A stretch of DNA of 64,000 nucleotides from Proteobacteria bacterium UBA6503 (GCA_002436405.1 DJLZ01000001.1:558713-622712), one strand, 5' to 3'; positions 1 to 8,264 are shown, numbered from the stretch's first letter. A program made the numbers and translations. Notes: a model not told the origin generated them from the letters alone.

Positions 1-2
1 TT

Positions 3-1178
3 GCGGCCGCCCGCAGTATGGTGAGTGGTAAAGTGGTTGATGCCATGACCAACATGATGAACATCAAAATGTTTGCCCGCAGCGATTTTGAGCGCCATTA
101 CATTCGCTCGGCGTTAAAAGAAGAAGTCTCAAAAGCAAGCCGCACCTATTGGTATATGGAAATTATGCGTTGGTTCCAAGGTATTACGACCTTGGTGTTG
201 CTAGCGGGCTTTACTATTTTATCGCTGCAAGATGTTGCCACGGGGGTCATGACGCCGGGTGGGTTTGCGATGGTGTTTTCGCTCGTCCTTTTAATTATGA
301 ACCATGTGCGTGGCCTCAGCCGCTCATTCCTCGAGTTTTTTGAATACGTGGGCAACATTGCCGATGGTATTAGCATTATTGTGCGCCCGCACGAGGTTGT
401 GGATGCGCCTAAGGCTAAGCCTTTAAATATTACGAAGGGTGAAATTAAATATTCGCGCGTACACTTTAGCCACGATGGCCGTGCTGACGTTTTTAAAAGT
501 ATGAACCTCACCATTAAAGCAGGCCAAAAAGTGGGGCTTGTGGGGCCAAGTGGGGCAGGGAAGTCAACCTTGGTGAATACCTTGCTGCGCCTATACGATA
601 TTCAAAAAGGTAGTATCAAAATTGACGGCCAAGACATTGCAAAACATACCCAAGATAGCCTGCGTGAACAAATTGCCATGATTCCGCAAGAGCCTATGCT
701 CTTCCACCGTAGCCTGATGGAAAACATCCGCTATGGGCGCATTGATGCCACCGATAAAGAAGTGATTGCTGCGTCTAAAAAGGCCTTCTGCCACGAATTT
801 ATTATGGAACAACCTGAAGGCTATAGCGCCCTTGTGGGTGAGCGTGGCGTTAAACTTTCGGGCGGGCAGCGCCAGCGTATTGCTATTGCTCGTGCTATTT
901 TGAAAAATGCCCCAATTTTGGTATTGGACGAGGCCACCTCAAGCCTTGATAGCTTGTCGGAAAAATATATTCAAAAGAGTCTCGATAACCTTATGAAGGG
1001 CCGCACCGTTTTGGTGATCGCCCACCGCCTTTCAACAATCTCGCACATGGATCGTATTTTGGTCATGCAAGACGGTAAGGTTGTTGAAGACGGTAGCCAT
1101 GATGAGTTGCTGCAAGAACCAGAAGGGCTTTATGCTCAGCTATGGGGTATGCAGGCAGGCGGTTTCCTACCTGAGTAA
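3..1178 (+). CDS. ABC exporter, fused permease-ATPase (5' end outside window)
   Basis: The reading frame is open to the left edge, so this is the C-terminal part of a half-transporter of the MsbA/LipidA-exporter type. The visible part begins in the transmembrane domain, with hydrophobic helices at about residues 55-70 and 81-97 counted from the ATG at 18. A complete nucleotide-binding domain follows: Walker A GPSGAGKST (175-183), Q-loop MIPQEP, signature LSGGQRQR (about 280), Walker B ILVLDEATSSLD (about 299) and the H-loop in AHRLST. Family knowledge: such proteins dimerise in the inner membrane and export lipids, peptides or drugs using ATP. The substrate cannot be read from this fragment. 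No polypeptide-processing domain is visible. Confidence 0.9.
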   Translation, partial: AAARSMVSGKVVDAMTNMMNIKMFARSDFERHYIRSALKEEVSKASRTYWYMEIMRWFQGITTLVLLAGFTILSLQDVATGVMTPGGFAMVFSLVLLIMNHVRGLSRSFLEFFEYVGNIADGISIIVRPHEVVDAPKAKPLNITKGEIKYSRVHFSHDGRADVFKSMNLTIKAGQKVGLVGPSGAGKSTLVNTLLRLYDIQKGSIKIDGQDIAKHTQDSLREQIAMIPQEPMLFHRSLMENIRYGRIDATDKEVIAASKKAFCHEFIMEQPEGYSALVGERGVKLSGGQRQRIAIARAILKNAPILVLDEATSSLDSLSEKYIQKSLDNLMKGRTVLVIAHRLSTISHMDRILVMQDGKVVEDGSHDELLQEPEGLYAQLWGMQAGGFLPE

Positions 1179-1195
1179 TTTCCACGGGCTGGGTT

Positions 1196-1290
1196 ATTAA
1201 ATCCCTTTACTTGAGACTTGCTGCGCTCGTGTATTTATTTATACACGTCGCTTGCGCCTCTCGTCGTAAAAGAATTTTCTAATCCCAGCC
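1196..1290. repeat. Dispersed intergenic repeat, copy A
   Basis: This non-coding stretch after the ABC gene shares ordered blocks with 35519-35666 after dnaJ: a block near AAATCC-TTT-CTTG-GACTTG, the identical 11-mer ATACACGTCGC, and AAAAGAATTT followed by ATCCCA. The central part can fold on GTGTAT/ATACAC. The blocks lie in the same order at different spacings, which fits an old, decayed dispersed element. Only two copies are visible in the window. Confidence 0.5.
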
Positions 1291-1338
1291 TGTGAAAATT
1301 TGTTGTTTGGTTGTTGGTACTAAATTCACCTAAATGGC

Positions 1339-1441
1339 TTGCCGTATCAGGGTTTATCATGTAGGGTCAGAGATTGAATTCTTATATATCTTCCTAACTT
1401 TTTCTCTTTTTCTTCTTTATCTCAGATAACGGAGTTTCCAT
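1339..1441 (+). promoter_or_regulatory. Promoter-like boxes and polypyrimidine leader of the 1442 gene
   Basis: TTGCCG (1339-1344) lies 17 bases before TAGGGT (1362-1367), the same spacing found upstream of similar genes in this window. A nearly pure C/T tract runs from about 1389 to 1423. GGAG at 1431-1434 is seven bases before the ATG. The second hexamer is a poor sigma-70 -10 box, so the promoter call rests on the shared spacing. Confidence 0.45.
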
Positions 1442-2659
1442 ATGTCTGATCCCAAGACCCTGCCCGTACGGGCGGACCTTCAGGCGACCTTCCGCGACTT
1501 TATGCCGCGTTTGGCTGCTTCTTTCGGTATCGAACCGTCGGCCATCCAGCCGCACCTTACCGATCTTTCCACCGCCGACAAGCTCGTTGCTGCTGCAGCG
1601 TTCATTACGGCCAACCCCATTTTCCAGGCGGGTTACCGCATGGACGATGGTAGCGTCATGCGTCAGATTGGCATTGCTGCTGAAATGATGAAGACGGCTG
1701 ATGCCAACGGCGACGAAGTTCTCATCGGCATTGCGCTGAAGATGATCTTCTTCCACCCGAACATCGGCGAGCCTCGCATGATCGGTGCGGTTGTCATCTC
1801 GTATGACGACGTTGCCGTGACCACCATGGGTGGCAGCATTGCTCAGCTCGAGCAGTCGGGCGTTGGTTATGATCAGGGCAAGCTGACTCAGCTGCTCTCG
1901 ATTCTGCCGGAAGACGCCAGTGGCGACATGGCCGTGCTTTACACGGGTATGGTCAAGGCTCTCAAGCCCGTGAAGGGTTCTGCTTCCGAGCAGATCCGCG
2001 ACGCGATGCTTGCTGAGCTTCAGCCGTTTGCCAATGCTGCCCAGCAGCAGAAGCAGCTGCCGGCACCGAGCCCCGAAGCCGACCTGAAAGCCCCGCTTTC
2101 GGCTGATCTTGTGGCTGTGCTGCCTGAGCTGATGCGGATGGCCGATGAAACCCTCGGGATTGATCCCGCTGCGGCTGATTCGCTTTCCACGGCGTTTTAT
2201 GCGCTCGTCAGCGACCTGAACAGCAAGAAGGAAAGCCTGACCCCCACGACTCTGGCCTCGCTGCTGGATACCCGTGACGGGCTCAAGTTCATCCTGAACA
2301 TGACCGACGGAAAGATCTCCAGCTGTGCGCTGGCATTTGATCTGACCAACGACGCAGGTGATGTCATCGACCGTTTCGCACTGGGCATTAGCTCGGACGT
2401 GGTACTGCCGGCGGCGTTCAACTGCTCGGGTCTGACGCTTGTTATCGGTGACCCCGATGAGAATGCGTACGATGCTCAGCTGTTCTCGGTGTTTGCCAAG
2501 GCTGGCAATAACGGACTGTCTGCTGAAAAGGCACAGGAAAACCGCAACATGGTGATCCGTGCTCTGACGGCTTTCTATCCGTTTTCGCAAGAAGATGCCG
2601 AAGCCGAAGCGCTGCGTCGTCAGGCTGTTCGCCTGCTGCGCACCGTACTGGCTCAGTAA
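1442..2659 (+). CDS. Unknown protein, internally duplicated; member 1 of a three-gene paralogous set
   Basis: I do not recognise this 405-residue protein. It appears to consist of two related units, about residues 8-190 and 205-400. Each begins with a helical segment (ADLQATFRDFMPRLAASFGI and ADLVAVLPELMRMADETLGI) and ends in a helix (MVKALKPV...EQIRDAMLAEL and VIRALTAFYPF...EALRRQAVRLL). The same layout recurs in the next two genes, so the three are probably diverged duplicates. There is no signal peptide or transmembrane helix, so a cytosolic location is likely. Codons favour CTG, CTC, TCG and CAG, unlike the flanking ABC and rnd genes. The ATG has a good GGAG site, and the gene has its own terminator. 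Confidence 0.8.
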   Translation: MSDPKTLPVRADLQATFRDFMPRLAASFGIEPSAIQPHLTDLSTADKLVAAAAFITANPIFQAGYRMDDGSVMRQIGIAAEMMKTADANGDEVLIGIALKMIFFHPNIGEPRMIGAVVISYDDVAVTTMGGSIAQLEQSGVGYDQGKLTQLLSILPEDASGDMAVLYTGMVKALKPVKGSASEQIRDAMLAELQPFANAAQQQKQLPAPSPEADLKAPLSADLVAVLPELMRMADETLGIDPAAADSLSTAFYALVSDLNSKKESLTPTTLASLLDTRDGLKFILNMTDGKISSCALAFDLTNDAGDVIDRFALGISSDVVLPAAFNCSGLTLVIGDPDENAYDAQLFSVFAKAGNNGLSAEKAQENRNMVIRALTAFYPFSQEDAEAEALRRQAVRLLRTVLAQ

Positions 2660-2685
2660 GCTGGTTCATAAGCCTTTAACGATGA

Positions 2686-2718
2686 AGACCCCTCGCTATA
2701 TGCGGGGGGTCTTTTTTT
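2686..2718 (+). terminator. Rho-independent terminator of the 1442 gene
   Basis: An AGACCCC/GGGGGTCT stem with a short loop is followed by seven Ts. It lies 27 bases after the stop codon and separates this gene from its paralogue downstream. Confidence 0.9.
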
Positions 2719-2801
2719 GTATGAAAAAGCGGTTCTAAAGTTTGGTCTTGAGCTTGGCGAAAAACACACCGAAAAACCTCATTTTTTTGCGGCTATTGGT
2801 A

Positions 2802-2898
2802 TTGTAATTGGGGGCGGGCACTCCTATACTACGGGGGTTAAGTCTATTTTCGTTTCCCTTTTTTCTTTTTTATTTTCCTCTCGCTATGGAGAAAACCT
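2802..2898 (+). promoter_or_regulatory. Promoter and polypyrimidine leader of the 2899 gene
   Basis: TTGTAA (2802-2807), a 17-base spacer and TATACT (2825-2830) make a plausible promoter, placing the transcript start near 2837. The 5' leader from about 2843 to 2884 is almost entirely C and T. GGAG (2888-2891) lies seven bases before the ATG. The second hexamer ends 69 bases before the start codon, the same distance as at the 4251 and 39087 genes. Confidence 0.65.
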
Positions 2899-3951
2899 AT
2901 GTCGCTTGATCCTTCTGACGTCATGCTTGCTTCGGTGCTCCGTGAAAACTTTTACAGGCCGCTTCGGCTGCTGTGTAAGATTTTTCAGGTCAACGAAGCG
3001 CCGCTGATGGCCGAACTTGACGGTCTCAAAACCGTTGCTGATCTGCTGCCGCTTTTCGAAAAGATCTCGGAAGAGAGCCCTGTCGATGAGTGTGGCTTCC
3101 AGCCGCAGTTGGCACCTCAGCTCGATGAAGTTGGTGTTTATGTCCTTCGGGATATGACCATCCTCATCGGCTCGCCTTCGGGTGTGGCTTTTGCCATTGA
3201 CCTCAAGGGCGAAGAGCTGATGCTCTATGCCAGCACCTTCGGACTCAGTACCTCGATGGAGCGCGGTTGCGCTGTTTCGCCCGGTACCGAAGACGAACTG
3301 GCCGTGCTCTCGCACGATGCCAAGCGTCTGCTGTTCGATGCGCTGAATGCCTTTCCGTTGCCGCCCGTCGGCGATGGACAGCTGGTGCGTGATGCCATCC
3401 TCCGGAAGCTGAACTACCGCCCGGTAGAGAAGTTTTATCTGGAGAAGCGCCTCGCCGATCAGCTGCTGATGGCCTTCGACGCGATCGACGCTGCACGTGG
3501 TGTGGCGCCCGATGAAGACGAAAGCTTTGCCCGCTGCTGGGCCGAGCTCAACACCATGGGAACCGAACCCGCCACCGGCGAGTTCATTACCAAGGTGCTG
3601 CATGGGATGGACGACAACCTTTCGGTTGAGTTCTTCTCGGACCCGATGGAACCCATCATCACCGAGTTGATTTTGGACTATCAGATGCCCGATGATCGGG
3701 AGCTGGAAGTCTGCGTCGACATGATTGGTGTTTCGATCAGTCTGGGCTTTGCCCTGTTCCTCATCGGCGAAGATGCCGTGTTCGAGCCGGCTGAAGCTGC
3801 GTGCTTCTTCCGGAATACCTCGGACGATCTTCGTGCATCGTGCCTGCGTGTTCTCGACTTTCTTGCCATCGTTACCGAAGGCAACTGCGAAGTTGAGCGC
3901 CGTCGTGCCCGCCGTGTTGTGAGTGCAAACTTGCAGACGGTTGCTGCATAA
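2899..3951 (+). CDS. Unknown protein, internally duplicated; member 2 of the paralogous set
   Basis: This 350-residue protein is not recognised. It has the same two-unit plan as its neighbours. The first unit starts around VLRENFYRPLRLLCKIFQV and ends around LNAFPLPP...QLVRDAILRKL. The second starts near RLADQLLMAFDAIDAARG and ends with CLRVLDFL...EVERRRARRVV. The ends match those of the 1442 protein (EQIRDAMLAEL; EALRRQAVRLL). Each unit also has a central beta-rich stretch, such as VLRDMTILIGSPSGVAFAIDL. No catalytic motif, signal peptide or membrane segment is evident. Codon choice is CTG/TCG-rich like the upstream paralogue. Function unknown; intracellular location inferred. Confidence 0.8.
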   Translation: MSLDPSDVMLASVLRENFYRPLRLLCKIFQVNEAPLMAELDGLKTVADLLPLFEKISEESPVDECGFQPQLAPQLDEVGVYVLRDMTILIGSPSGVAFAIDLKGEELMLYASTFGLSTSMERGCAVSPGTEDELAVLSHDAKRLLFDALNAFPLPPVGDGQLVRDAILRKLNYRPVEKFYLEKRLADQLLMAFDAIDAARGVAPDEDESFARCWAELNTMGTEPATGEFITKVLHGMDDNLSVEFFSDPMEPIITELILDYQMPDDRELEVCVDMIGVSISLGFALFLIGEDAVFEPAEAACFFRNTSDDLRASCLRVLDFLAIVTEGNCEVERRRARRVVSANLQTVAA

Positions 3952-3971
3952 CGCTGCATAACGAAATGAAA

Positions 3972-4003
3972 CCCCCTGCCAATTGGCAGGGGGTTTTTTC
4001 TTT
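3972..4003 (+). terminator. Rho-independent terminator of the 2899 gene
   Basis: A perfect nine-pair stem, CCCCCTGCC/GGCAGGGGG with loop AATT, is followed by a T-rich run 20 bases after the stop codon. Confidence 0.92.
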
Positions 4004-4023
4004 TATGCGCTGTCGTTGGGCAC

Positions 4024-4124
4024 TGCGTGCCGAAAGCACGTAGGACGGCGTCCCGAATGGCGAAGCCATAAGGTCGCCGCTGATCAAACTGAAAGTTTGT
4101 ACAAAACATAGGCTCTGCCTATGT
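4024..4124. repeat. Cluster of five consecutive small hairpins
   Basis: Within about 100 non-coding bases I see five separate inverted repeats: CGTGC/GCACG (4026-4040), GGAC/GTCC (4043-4053), ATGGC/GCCAT with loop GAA (4057-4069), CAAACT/AGTTTG with loop GAA (4085-4099) and ACATAGGC/GCCTATGT with loop TCT (4106-4124). None has a downstream T run, so they are not ordinary terminators. They lie between the terminator of the 2899 gene and the promoter of the 4251 gene. Role unknown. Confidence 0.7.
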
Positions 4125-4153
4125 TGAAGTATTTTAGATTCCCCCCTTTTTCT

Positions 4154-4250
4154 TTGCAAAATCATCACTATATGGTTAAGGTACCTTTATAGATATTCAT
4201 CTTCTTTTCTCTCTTTTTCTCTTACTCCTATCGTTCTTGTGAGGTTAGCT
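4154..4250 (+). promoter_or_regulatory. Promoter-like boxes and polypyrimidine leader of the 4251 gene
   Basis: TTGCAA (4154-4159) lies 17 bases before TAAGGT (4177-4182), which ends 69 bases before the ATG, as at 2899 and 39087. A C/T-rich tract covers about 4199-4236. The ribosome site GTGAGG just upstream makes the ATG at 4251 a better start than the in-frame GTG at 4239. Confidence 0.45.
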
Positions 4251-5249
4251 ATGTCTACCAATACTCAAAACGAGCGGATTCCTCTGTCTGTTGGTCTCAG
4301 AAAAAGCATGCCCCAGATTGGTGCATTCCTTGCGCAAGCATTCGGGAATGATCCAAACCTTCTGGAAAATGTGGCTTCGAAAGTCAACACGTACGAGGTT
4401 CTGCTCAAGTACCTGCAATTGCCGGCGAATGCCGCCAAGCGCAATTATGGTCTTTCGCTGACGGTGTCCAAAAAGGTCTCTGACCGCGGGGCGCTGACCG
4501 GCTTTCTGCTTTACGTCCGTAATCAGAAAAAAGACGACATCATGGTGCTCGGCTTCGATTCGAAGAAGATTCTCTTCAACGTGCGAGGTCTGTACCTGGA
4601 CAGTTCCGACGAAACCGCTACCCGCGCCGACCCCGAGGCTTTTAAGCTGCATCTTGAAGATGTTGGCTTTGAAAAGTTCTTCAGGGCCGCATTGGAAGCT
4701 TTCGGCGAACCGTCTGGCGAACGTGGCAAAGAAGCGTACAAGCGCTCGATGGCTGTTTTGTCTGAAGCCTTGTCCGAGCGGGCGATCAACCGTAAAAAGT
4801 TGAACGCGCGCGTGCCCGAGTTCCAGAACTTTCTGGCGACGGTTGAAGGCAAGTATGATGCGCAGAACGGCCGCACCAAAATGCTTACCGGTGCAGGTGT
4901 TGCCGCCAACGGCGACGTTGTGCAAGACATCATCGGTGTGCGTTACAAAGGCGATGGTTTCCTGCTGGAAATTGCCGCTGATTATGTGGTGCTTGTTTTT
5001 GCTTTTGGCGCCGTGTGCGTTGGCAGAAATGTGTCGCAGTTCGATGCTAAAAAGCTGGTCCATGCTGTCCGTAAGGAAGGCAAGGGCTCGGGCTATACCG
5101 CGCGAGTGATGAAGGCCTTGATGGCGTTCGAATCTTTCTCGGTTGAATGCTCTCGGGCAGAAGCTGCACGCCGCCGTATGCTGCGTTTGATGCTTTGCCG
5201 CCCCGAGGTCACACGCCTCGAAGTTCAGCCGACCCAGTCGGCTGCTTAG
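4251..5249 (+). CDS. Unknown protein; member 3 of the internally duplicated paralogous set
   Basis: This 332-residue protein of unknown function resembles its two upstream neighbours. Its N-terminus (GLRKSMPQIGAFLAQAFG) aligns with theirs. The first unit has a beta-rich middle (TGFLLYVRNQKKDDIMVLGF) and a closing helix (FFRAALEAFG). The second unit repeats this and ends with MKALMAFESFS...AEAARRRMLRLML, very like the end of the 1442 protein (IRALTAFYPFS...EALRRQAVRLL). No membrane segment or catalytic signature is visible. I chose ATG 4251 because the ribosome-binding sequence overlaps the alternative upstream GTG. The gene is monocistronic, with its own terminator. Confidence 0.8.
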   Translation: MSTNTQNERIPLSVGLRKSMPQIGAFLAQAFGNDPNLLENVASKVNTYEVLLKYLQLPANAAKRNYGLSLTVSKKVSDRGALTGFLLYVRNQKKDDIMVLGFDSKKILFNVRGLYLDSSDETATRADPEAFKLHLEDVGFEKFFRAALEAFGEPSGERGKEAYKRSMAVLSEALSERAINRKKLNARVPEFQNFLATVEGKYDAQNGRTKMLTGAGVAANGDVVQDIIGVRYKGDGFLLEIAADYVVLVFAFGAVCVGRNVSQFDAKKLVHAVRKEGKGSGYTARVMKALMAFESFSVECSRAEAARRRMLRLMLCRPEVTRLEVQPTQSAA

Positions 5250-5274
5250 GCTTTTACAGCTGTTCACGAAATGA

Positions 5275-5313
5275 AACCGCCGCGTACTCTTCTGAGTATG
5301 CGGCGGTTTTTTT
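5275..5313 (+). terminator. Rho-independent terminator of the 4251 gene
   Basis: A long stem AACCGCCGC...GCGGCGGTT, extended inward by TACTC/GAGTA, is followed by a run of Ts. It closes the three-gene block before rnd. Confidence 0.92.
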
Positions 5314-5428
5314 GTGGTTTTTTGTGGTCTGTAGGCGCTGCACTTGCTATTCTCTTTGAGCTAACAGGAGGCACATAAGACCTCTGACATCTGCTCAAGT
5401 AAAATCAATGAAAAACAAAGGGCTTTTC

Positions 5429-6070
5429 ATGACAATTTCATACCCAACTGACCCCAAAGTAATGATTTGTAAAGGCGACTTGCCTAAAGGTATTAAATTT
5501 GCCAACAACCAAATGGCCGTTGATACCGAAACTTTGGGCCTTAACCCGCACCGTGACCGCCTATGTGTTTGCCAAGTGGCTGACGGTAACGGCAACGTGT
5601 GGTTGGTTCAGTTTGACGGTAAAGACTACAAGGCGCCAAACCTAAAGGCGTATTTGTCAGACGATAAAATTAAAAAGCTATTCCACTTTGGCCGCTTTGA
5701 TATTGCTGTTCTTGAGCATTACATCGGCGCTGAAATTAACAACATTTACTGCACCAAAATTGCTAGCAAGCTAAGCCGCACATACACTGACCGTCATGGC
5801 CTGGGTGCTCTTTGCCAAGAGCTTTTGGGCGTAACGCTTGATAAGCAGCAGCAAACCTCACACTGGGCAGCGGAAGAACTTTCAGAAGCGCAGCAAAAAT
5901 ACGCTGCGAACGATGTGCTGTACCTTCATGCGCTTGTGGCACAGTTTGAAGAACGTTTGGCTGATGTAAACCGCACAGCTATGGCGCAAAAATGCTTTGA
6001 GTTTTTGCCAACACGTTCACGTATCGATATGGCTGGCTGGCCTGAAACTGATATTTTTGCCCACAGTTAA
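5429..6070 (+). CDS. rnd: Ribonuclease D-type 3'-5' exonuclease
   Basis: This is the short, single-domain RNase D of about 210 residues common in alphaproteobacteria, a DEDDy exonuclease that trims the 3' ends of structured RNAs. Metal-binding residues are visible: D32 and E34 in VDTET, D91 in FGRFDIAVL, and Y158 with D162 in YAANDVLYL. The C-terminal HRDC domains of enterobacterial RNase D are absent. I chose the ATG at 5429, which has AAAGGG upstream and gives the usual family N-terminus; an ATG at 5408 would add seven residues without a ribosome site. It precedes the lpt genes in the usual alphaproteobacterial order. Confidence 0.88.
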   Translation: MTISYPTDPKVMICKGDLPKGIKFANNQMAVDTETLGLNPHRDRLCVCQVADGNGNVWLVQFDGKDYKAPNLKAYLSDDKIKKLFHFGRFDIAVLEHYIGAEINNIYCTKIASKLSRTYTDRHGLGALCQELLGVTLDKQQQTSHWAAEELSEAQQKYAANDVLYLHALVAQFEERLADVNRTAMAQKCFEFLPTRSRIDMAGWPETDIFAHS

Positions 6071-6104
6071 TAGGTGTTCAGGGTTTAAGAGGTTTTAATT
6101 CACA

Positions 6105-6767
6105 GTGGCTATTTACCGTTACATTTTTTGGCTCACACTTTTTTCGATGTTGCTGTTTTTGGCATGGTTGATGATGCCTGAGCGTAAGCCTGAACCTGTG
6201 AATGTTCTTAATGTTACCGAAGAAGATATTTCGGCCTTACGTGCTGCGCTTGAATCAGAAAACCTTGAAAAGGTTGTGCAAAAACTACCTGCCAAATTGC
6301 GTGAAGAAGCAAAAATTGTGATTCAAGGCCCCAACTTTTTGGGCAAAGATAAAGAAGGCCTGAAGTGGAATGTGACCGCCGAAAAAGCCTACCAAGAGCG
6401 TGATAGCGCTGTTTTAGGGCTTGAGCGTGTTGTTGCAAAGCGTGCAGAAGGTAACCCCAATAAAAAAGTAAACCTAGCAGCCCCCGAGGGGCAGTTTAAT
6501 GATGCAACCAATACCCTATATATTACGAAAGGGTATGTGGGCTTGGTAAAGGATATTGGCGTTGCAGGGCGTATTGCTGAATACAAGATGCTTGATCAGC
6601 TTGCCACGGGCCAAGGGTTTTCAGCTAAGCACGAAGATGGCCAGATGAGTGCCGATAGCTTTAAGGCCAACCTTATCGCTGAAACGGCTGAGTTTAACGG
6701 CCAAGTGCGTATGCGTATTAAATTAAAACCACGCAAAGAAGCCGCAACTGAAGGGGACTCAAAATAA
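6105..6767 (+). CDS. lptC: LPS export protein LptC
   Basis: LptC is the bitopic inner-membrane protein that takes lipopolysaccharide from LptB2FG and hands it to LptA. The 220-residue product has one N-terminal membrane helix (about 7-22), a short linker and a periplasmic LptC-type beta domain. The start is GTG at 6105, with AAGAGG upstream. It overlaps lptA by one base (TAATG), so the two are probably translationally coupled. Sequence similarity within this family is low, so the assignment leans on topology and on position between rnd and lptA. Confidence 0.8.
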   Translation: MAIYRYIFWLTLFSMLLFLAWLMMPERKPEPVNVLNVTEEDISALRAALESENLEKVVQKLPAKLREEAKIVIQGPNFLGKDKEGLKWNVTAEKAYQERDSAVLGLERVVAKRAEGNPNKKVNLAAPEGQFNDATNTLYITKGYVGLVKDIGVAGRIAEYKMLDQLATGQGFSAKHEDGQMSADSFKANLIAETAEFNGQVRMRIKLKPRKEAATEGDSK

Positions 6768-7255
6768 TGCGTTTATTTATGACCCTGTTTATTGCTGTGG
6801 TACTGGTAACAACCCAGGCACCTGTGGTTGCACATGCTCAAGGCTTTTTGGATGTTCAGTCAGACAATTTGAGCATTGATAACAAAACCAGCAGCGCTGT
6901 TTTTACAGGGAATGTTGTGGTTGAGCGTGATGGTGTTGTGATGACAGCTGACCATGTTAAGGTTCTTTACAAAGACCCGGCGGATGACGAAGAAGGTCAG
7001 CGCCGTGATGATGTTGAGCAAGTTGAAGCCACAGGCAATGTAAAAATTGTAGATGGCCAGCGAACTATTACCGCGACTAAAGCGTTGTATGATGTACCTG
7101 AGGATAATATGACACTCACCGGTGATGTGATTGTGACCGAAGGGCGAGAAAACACCATTAGCGGTACAAAAATGTTGTATGATATCTCTCAGGGTCTTAT
7201 AACTATCTCTGCTGAGGCGGGGCGCGTAAAAGCGAAGCTTGTACCCTCAAAGTAA
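6767..7255 (+). CDS. lptA: LPS transport periplasmic protein LptA (OstA domain)
   Basis: This 162-residue secreted protein has a signal peptide ending near VVAHAQG (about residue 24). Repeated beta strands of the OstA/LptA kind follow, such as SAVFTGNVVVERDGVVMTADHVKVLY, VEATGNVKIVDGQRTI and LTGDVIVTEGRENTI. LptA polymerises into the periplasmic bridge that carries lipopolysaccharide to LptDE. The ATG overlaps the lptC stop codon. The pattern of spaced beta repeats and the neighbours make the call secure. Confidence 0.9.
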   Translation: MRLFMTLFIAVVLVTTQAPVVAHAQGFLDVQSDNLSIDNKTSSAVFTGNVVVERDGVVMTADHVKVLYKDPADDEEGQRRDDVEQVEATGNVKIVDGQRTITATKALYDVPEDNMTLTGDVIVTEGRENTISGTKMLYDISQGLITISAEAGRVKAKLVPSK

Positions 7256-7280
7256 AACGAAATTTAGAAACCGATTTATA

Positions 7281-8048
7281 ATGTCAGATAACAAAAGCCA
7301 CATGAACGGATCAGCACCAGCAGAAACTGCTGGTCTTGAAGCGTCAGGGCTTACGAAAACCATCCGCCGTCGTAAAATCATTCAAGATGTTTCATTCTCA
7401 GTGAAGCGTGGCGAAGCCGTAGCCATTTTGGGGCCTAACGGTGCGGGTAAAACAACCAGCTTTTATGCGGTTGCAGGTTTGCAAAAGGCTGACATTGGTA
7501 CCGTTAAAATTGACGGTCGTGACGTTTCAGACTGGCCAGTTTACCGCCGTGCTCGTGCGGGTTTGGGCTACCTTCCGCAAGAAACTTCAGTTTTCCGTGG
7601 TCTGACCGTTTCAGAAAACATCCGCGCGATTCTGGAAGTTGTAGAGTCAAAACGTGCCCGTGTGAAAGAGCGTTTGGCCCAACTGCTTAAAGAATTTGGC
7701 CTTGAGCATATTAAAGATTCACCAGCTACAGCCCTTTCGGGTGGTGAGCGTCGCCGTGTGGAAATTGCACGTGCCATGGCTTCTAACCCTGTTTACATCC
7801 TGCTGGATGAGCCTTTTGCGGGTGTTGACCCTATTTCAGTCGGCGACATTCGTGAGCTTGTAATTAACCTAAAAGAACGCAACATCGGCGTGCTTATTAC
7901 CGACCACAACGTGCGCGAAACTTTAAGCATGGTTGACCGTGCGTACATCTTGCACCAAGGTAAAGTGTTGACCAGTGGCACCCCTGACGAGATTGTTTCT
8001 AACGACAATGTGCGAAAAGTTTACCTGGGTGACGATTTTAAGTTGTAA
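7281..8048 (+). CDS. lptB: LPS export ATPase LptB
   Basis: LptB is the cytoplasmic ATPase of the LptB2FGC extractor. The 255-residue protein has Walker A GPNGAGKTT (51-59), the family Q-loop LPQETSVFRGLT, signature LSGGERRR (152-159), Walker B ILLDEPFAGVDP and the switch histidine in ITDHNVRETL. ATG 7281 is preferred over a TTG at 7239 that overlaps lptA. The ribosome site is weak, suggesting coupling to lptA. A terminator follows directly, so rnd/lptCAB may form one unit separate from rpoN. The lptF and lptG permeases are not in the window. Confidence 0.95.
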   Translation: MSDNKSHMNGSAPAETAGLEASGLTKTIRRRKIIQDVSFSVKRGEAVAILGPNGAGKTTSFYAVAGLQKADIGTVKIDGRDVSDWPVYRRARAGLGYLPQETSVFRGLTVSENIRAILEVVESKRARVKERLAQLLKEFGLEHIKDSPATALSGGERRRVEIARAMASNPVYILLDEPFAGVDPISVGDIRELVINLKERNIGVLITDHNVRETLSMVDRAYILHQGKVLTSGTPDEIVSNDNVRKVYLGDDFKL

Positions 8049-8073
8049 GCCTAAGTTGCAGTAAAGTTATTCT

Positions 8074-8104
8074 AACCGCCTGAAATATGGCGGTTTTTAT
8101 TTTG
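8074..8104 (+). terminator. Terminator after lptB
   Basis: The stem AACCGCC/GGCGGTT is followed by TTTTATTTT, 26 bases after the lptB stop codon. Confidence 0.85.
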
Positions 8105-8264
8105 CGTAAACCCGTCAAAGTTGTCAGTTTATTGGCAGTTTTTGTTTGTGAAAGGCTGCATAAAAATAAGGAAGCTATATTGTTATTTAAGATTTGTGCT
8201 AAAATGAGTTAGTCGCTCAAAAAACAATAAGACCAATAAGATTCACGACGGAGAATACGACCCT

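Noticed and set aside
1389..1441. Polypyrimidine tract as an intron 3' splice site
   Set aside because: The tract is followed by a ribosome site and an intact start codon, and no group I or II intron core or split gene is present.
1394..2590. Long minus-strand open frame opposite the 1442 gene
   Set aside because: It mirrors a G+C-rich gene whose codons keep the opposite strand open. It has no ribosome site or recognisable protein pattern, and the + strand gene has promoter, leader and terminator.
3681..4109. Minus-strand frame of 142 residues across the end of the 2899 gene and the hairpin cluster
   Set aside because: It runs backwards through a real terminator and the hairpins, has low-complexity basic content and no ribosome site.
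4251..5249. Reading the three-gene block as phage or transposon cargo
   Set aside because: No integrase, transposase, terminal inverted repeat or target duplication was found around 1.2-5.4 kb.
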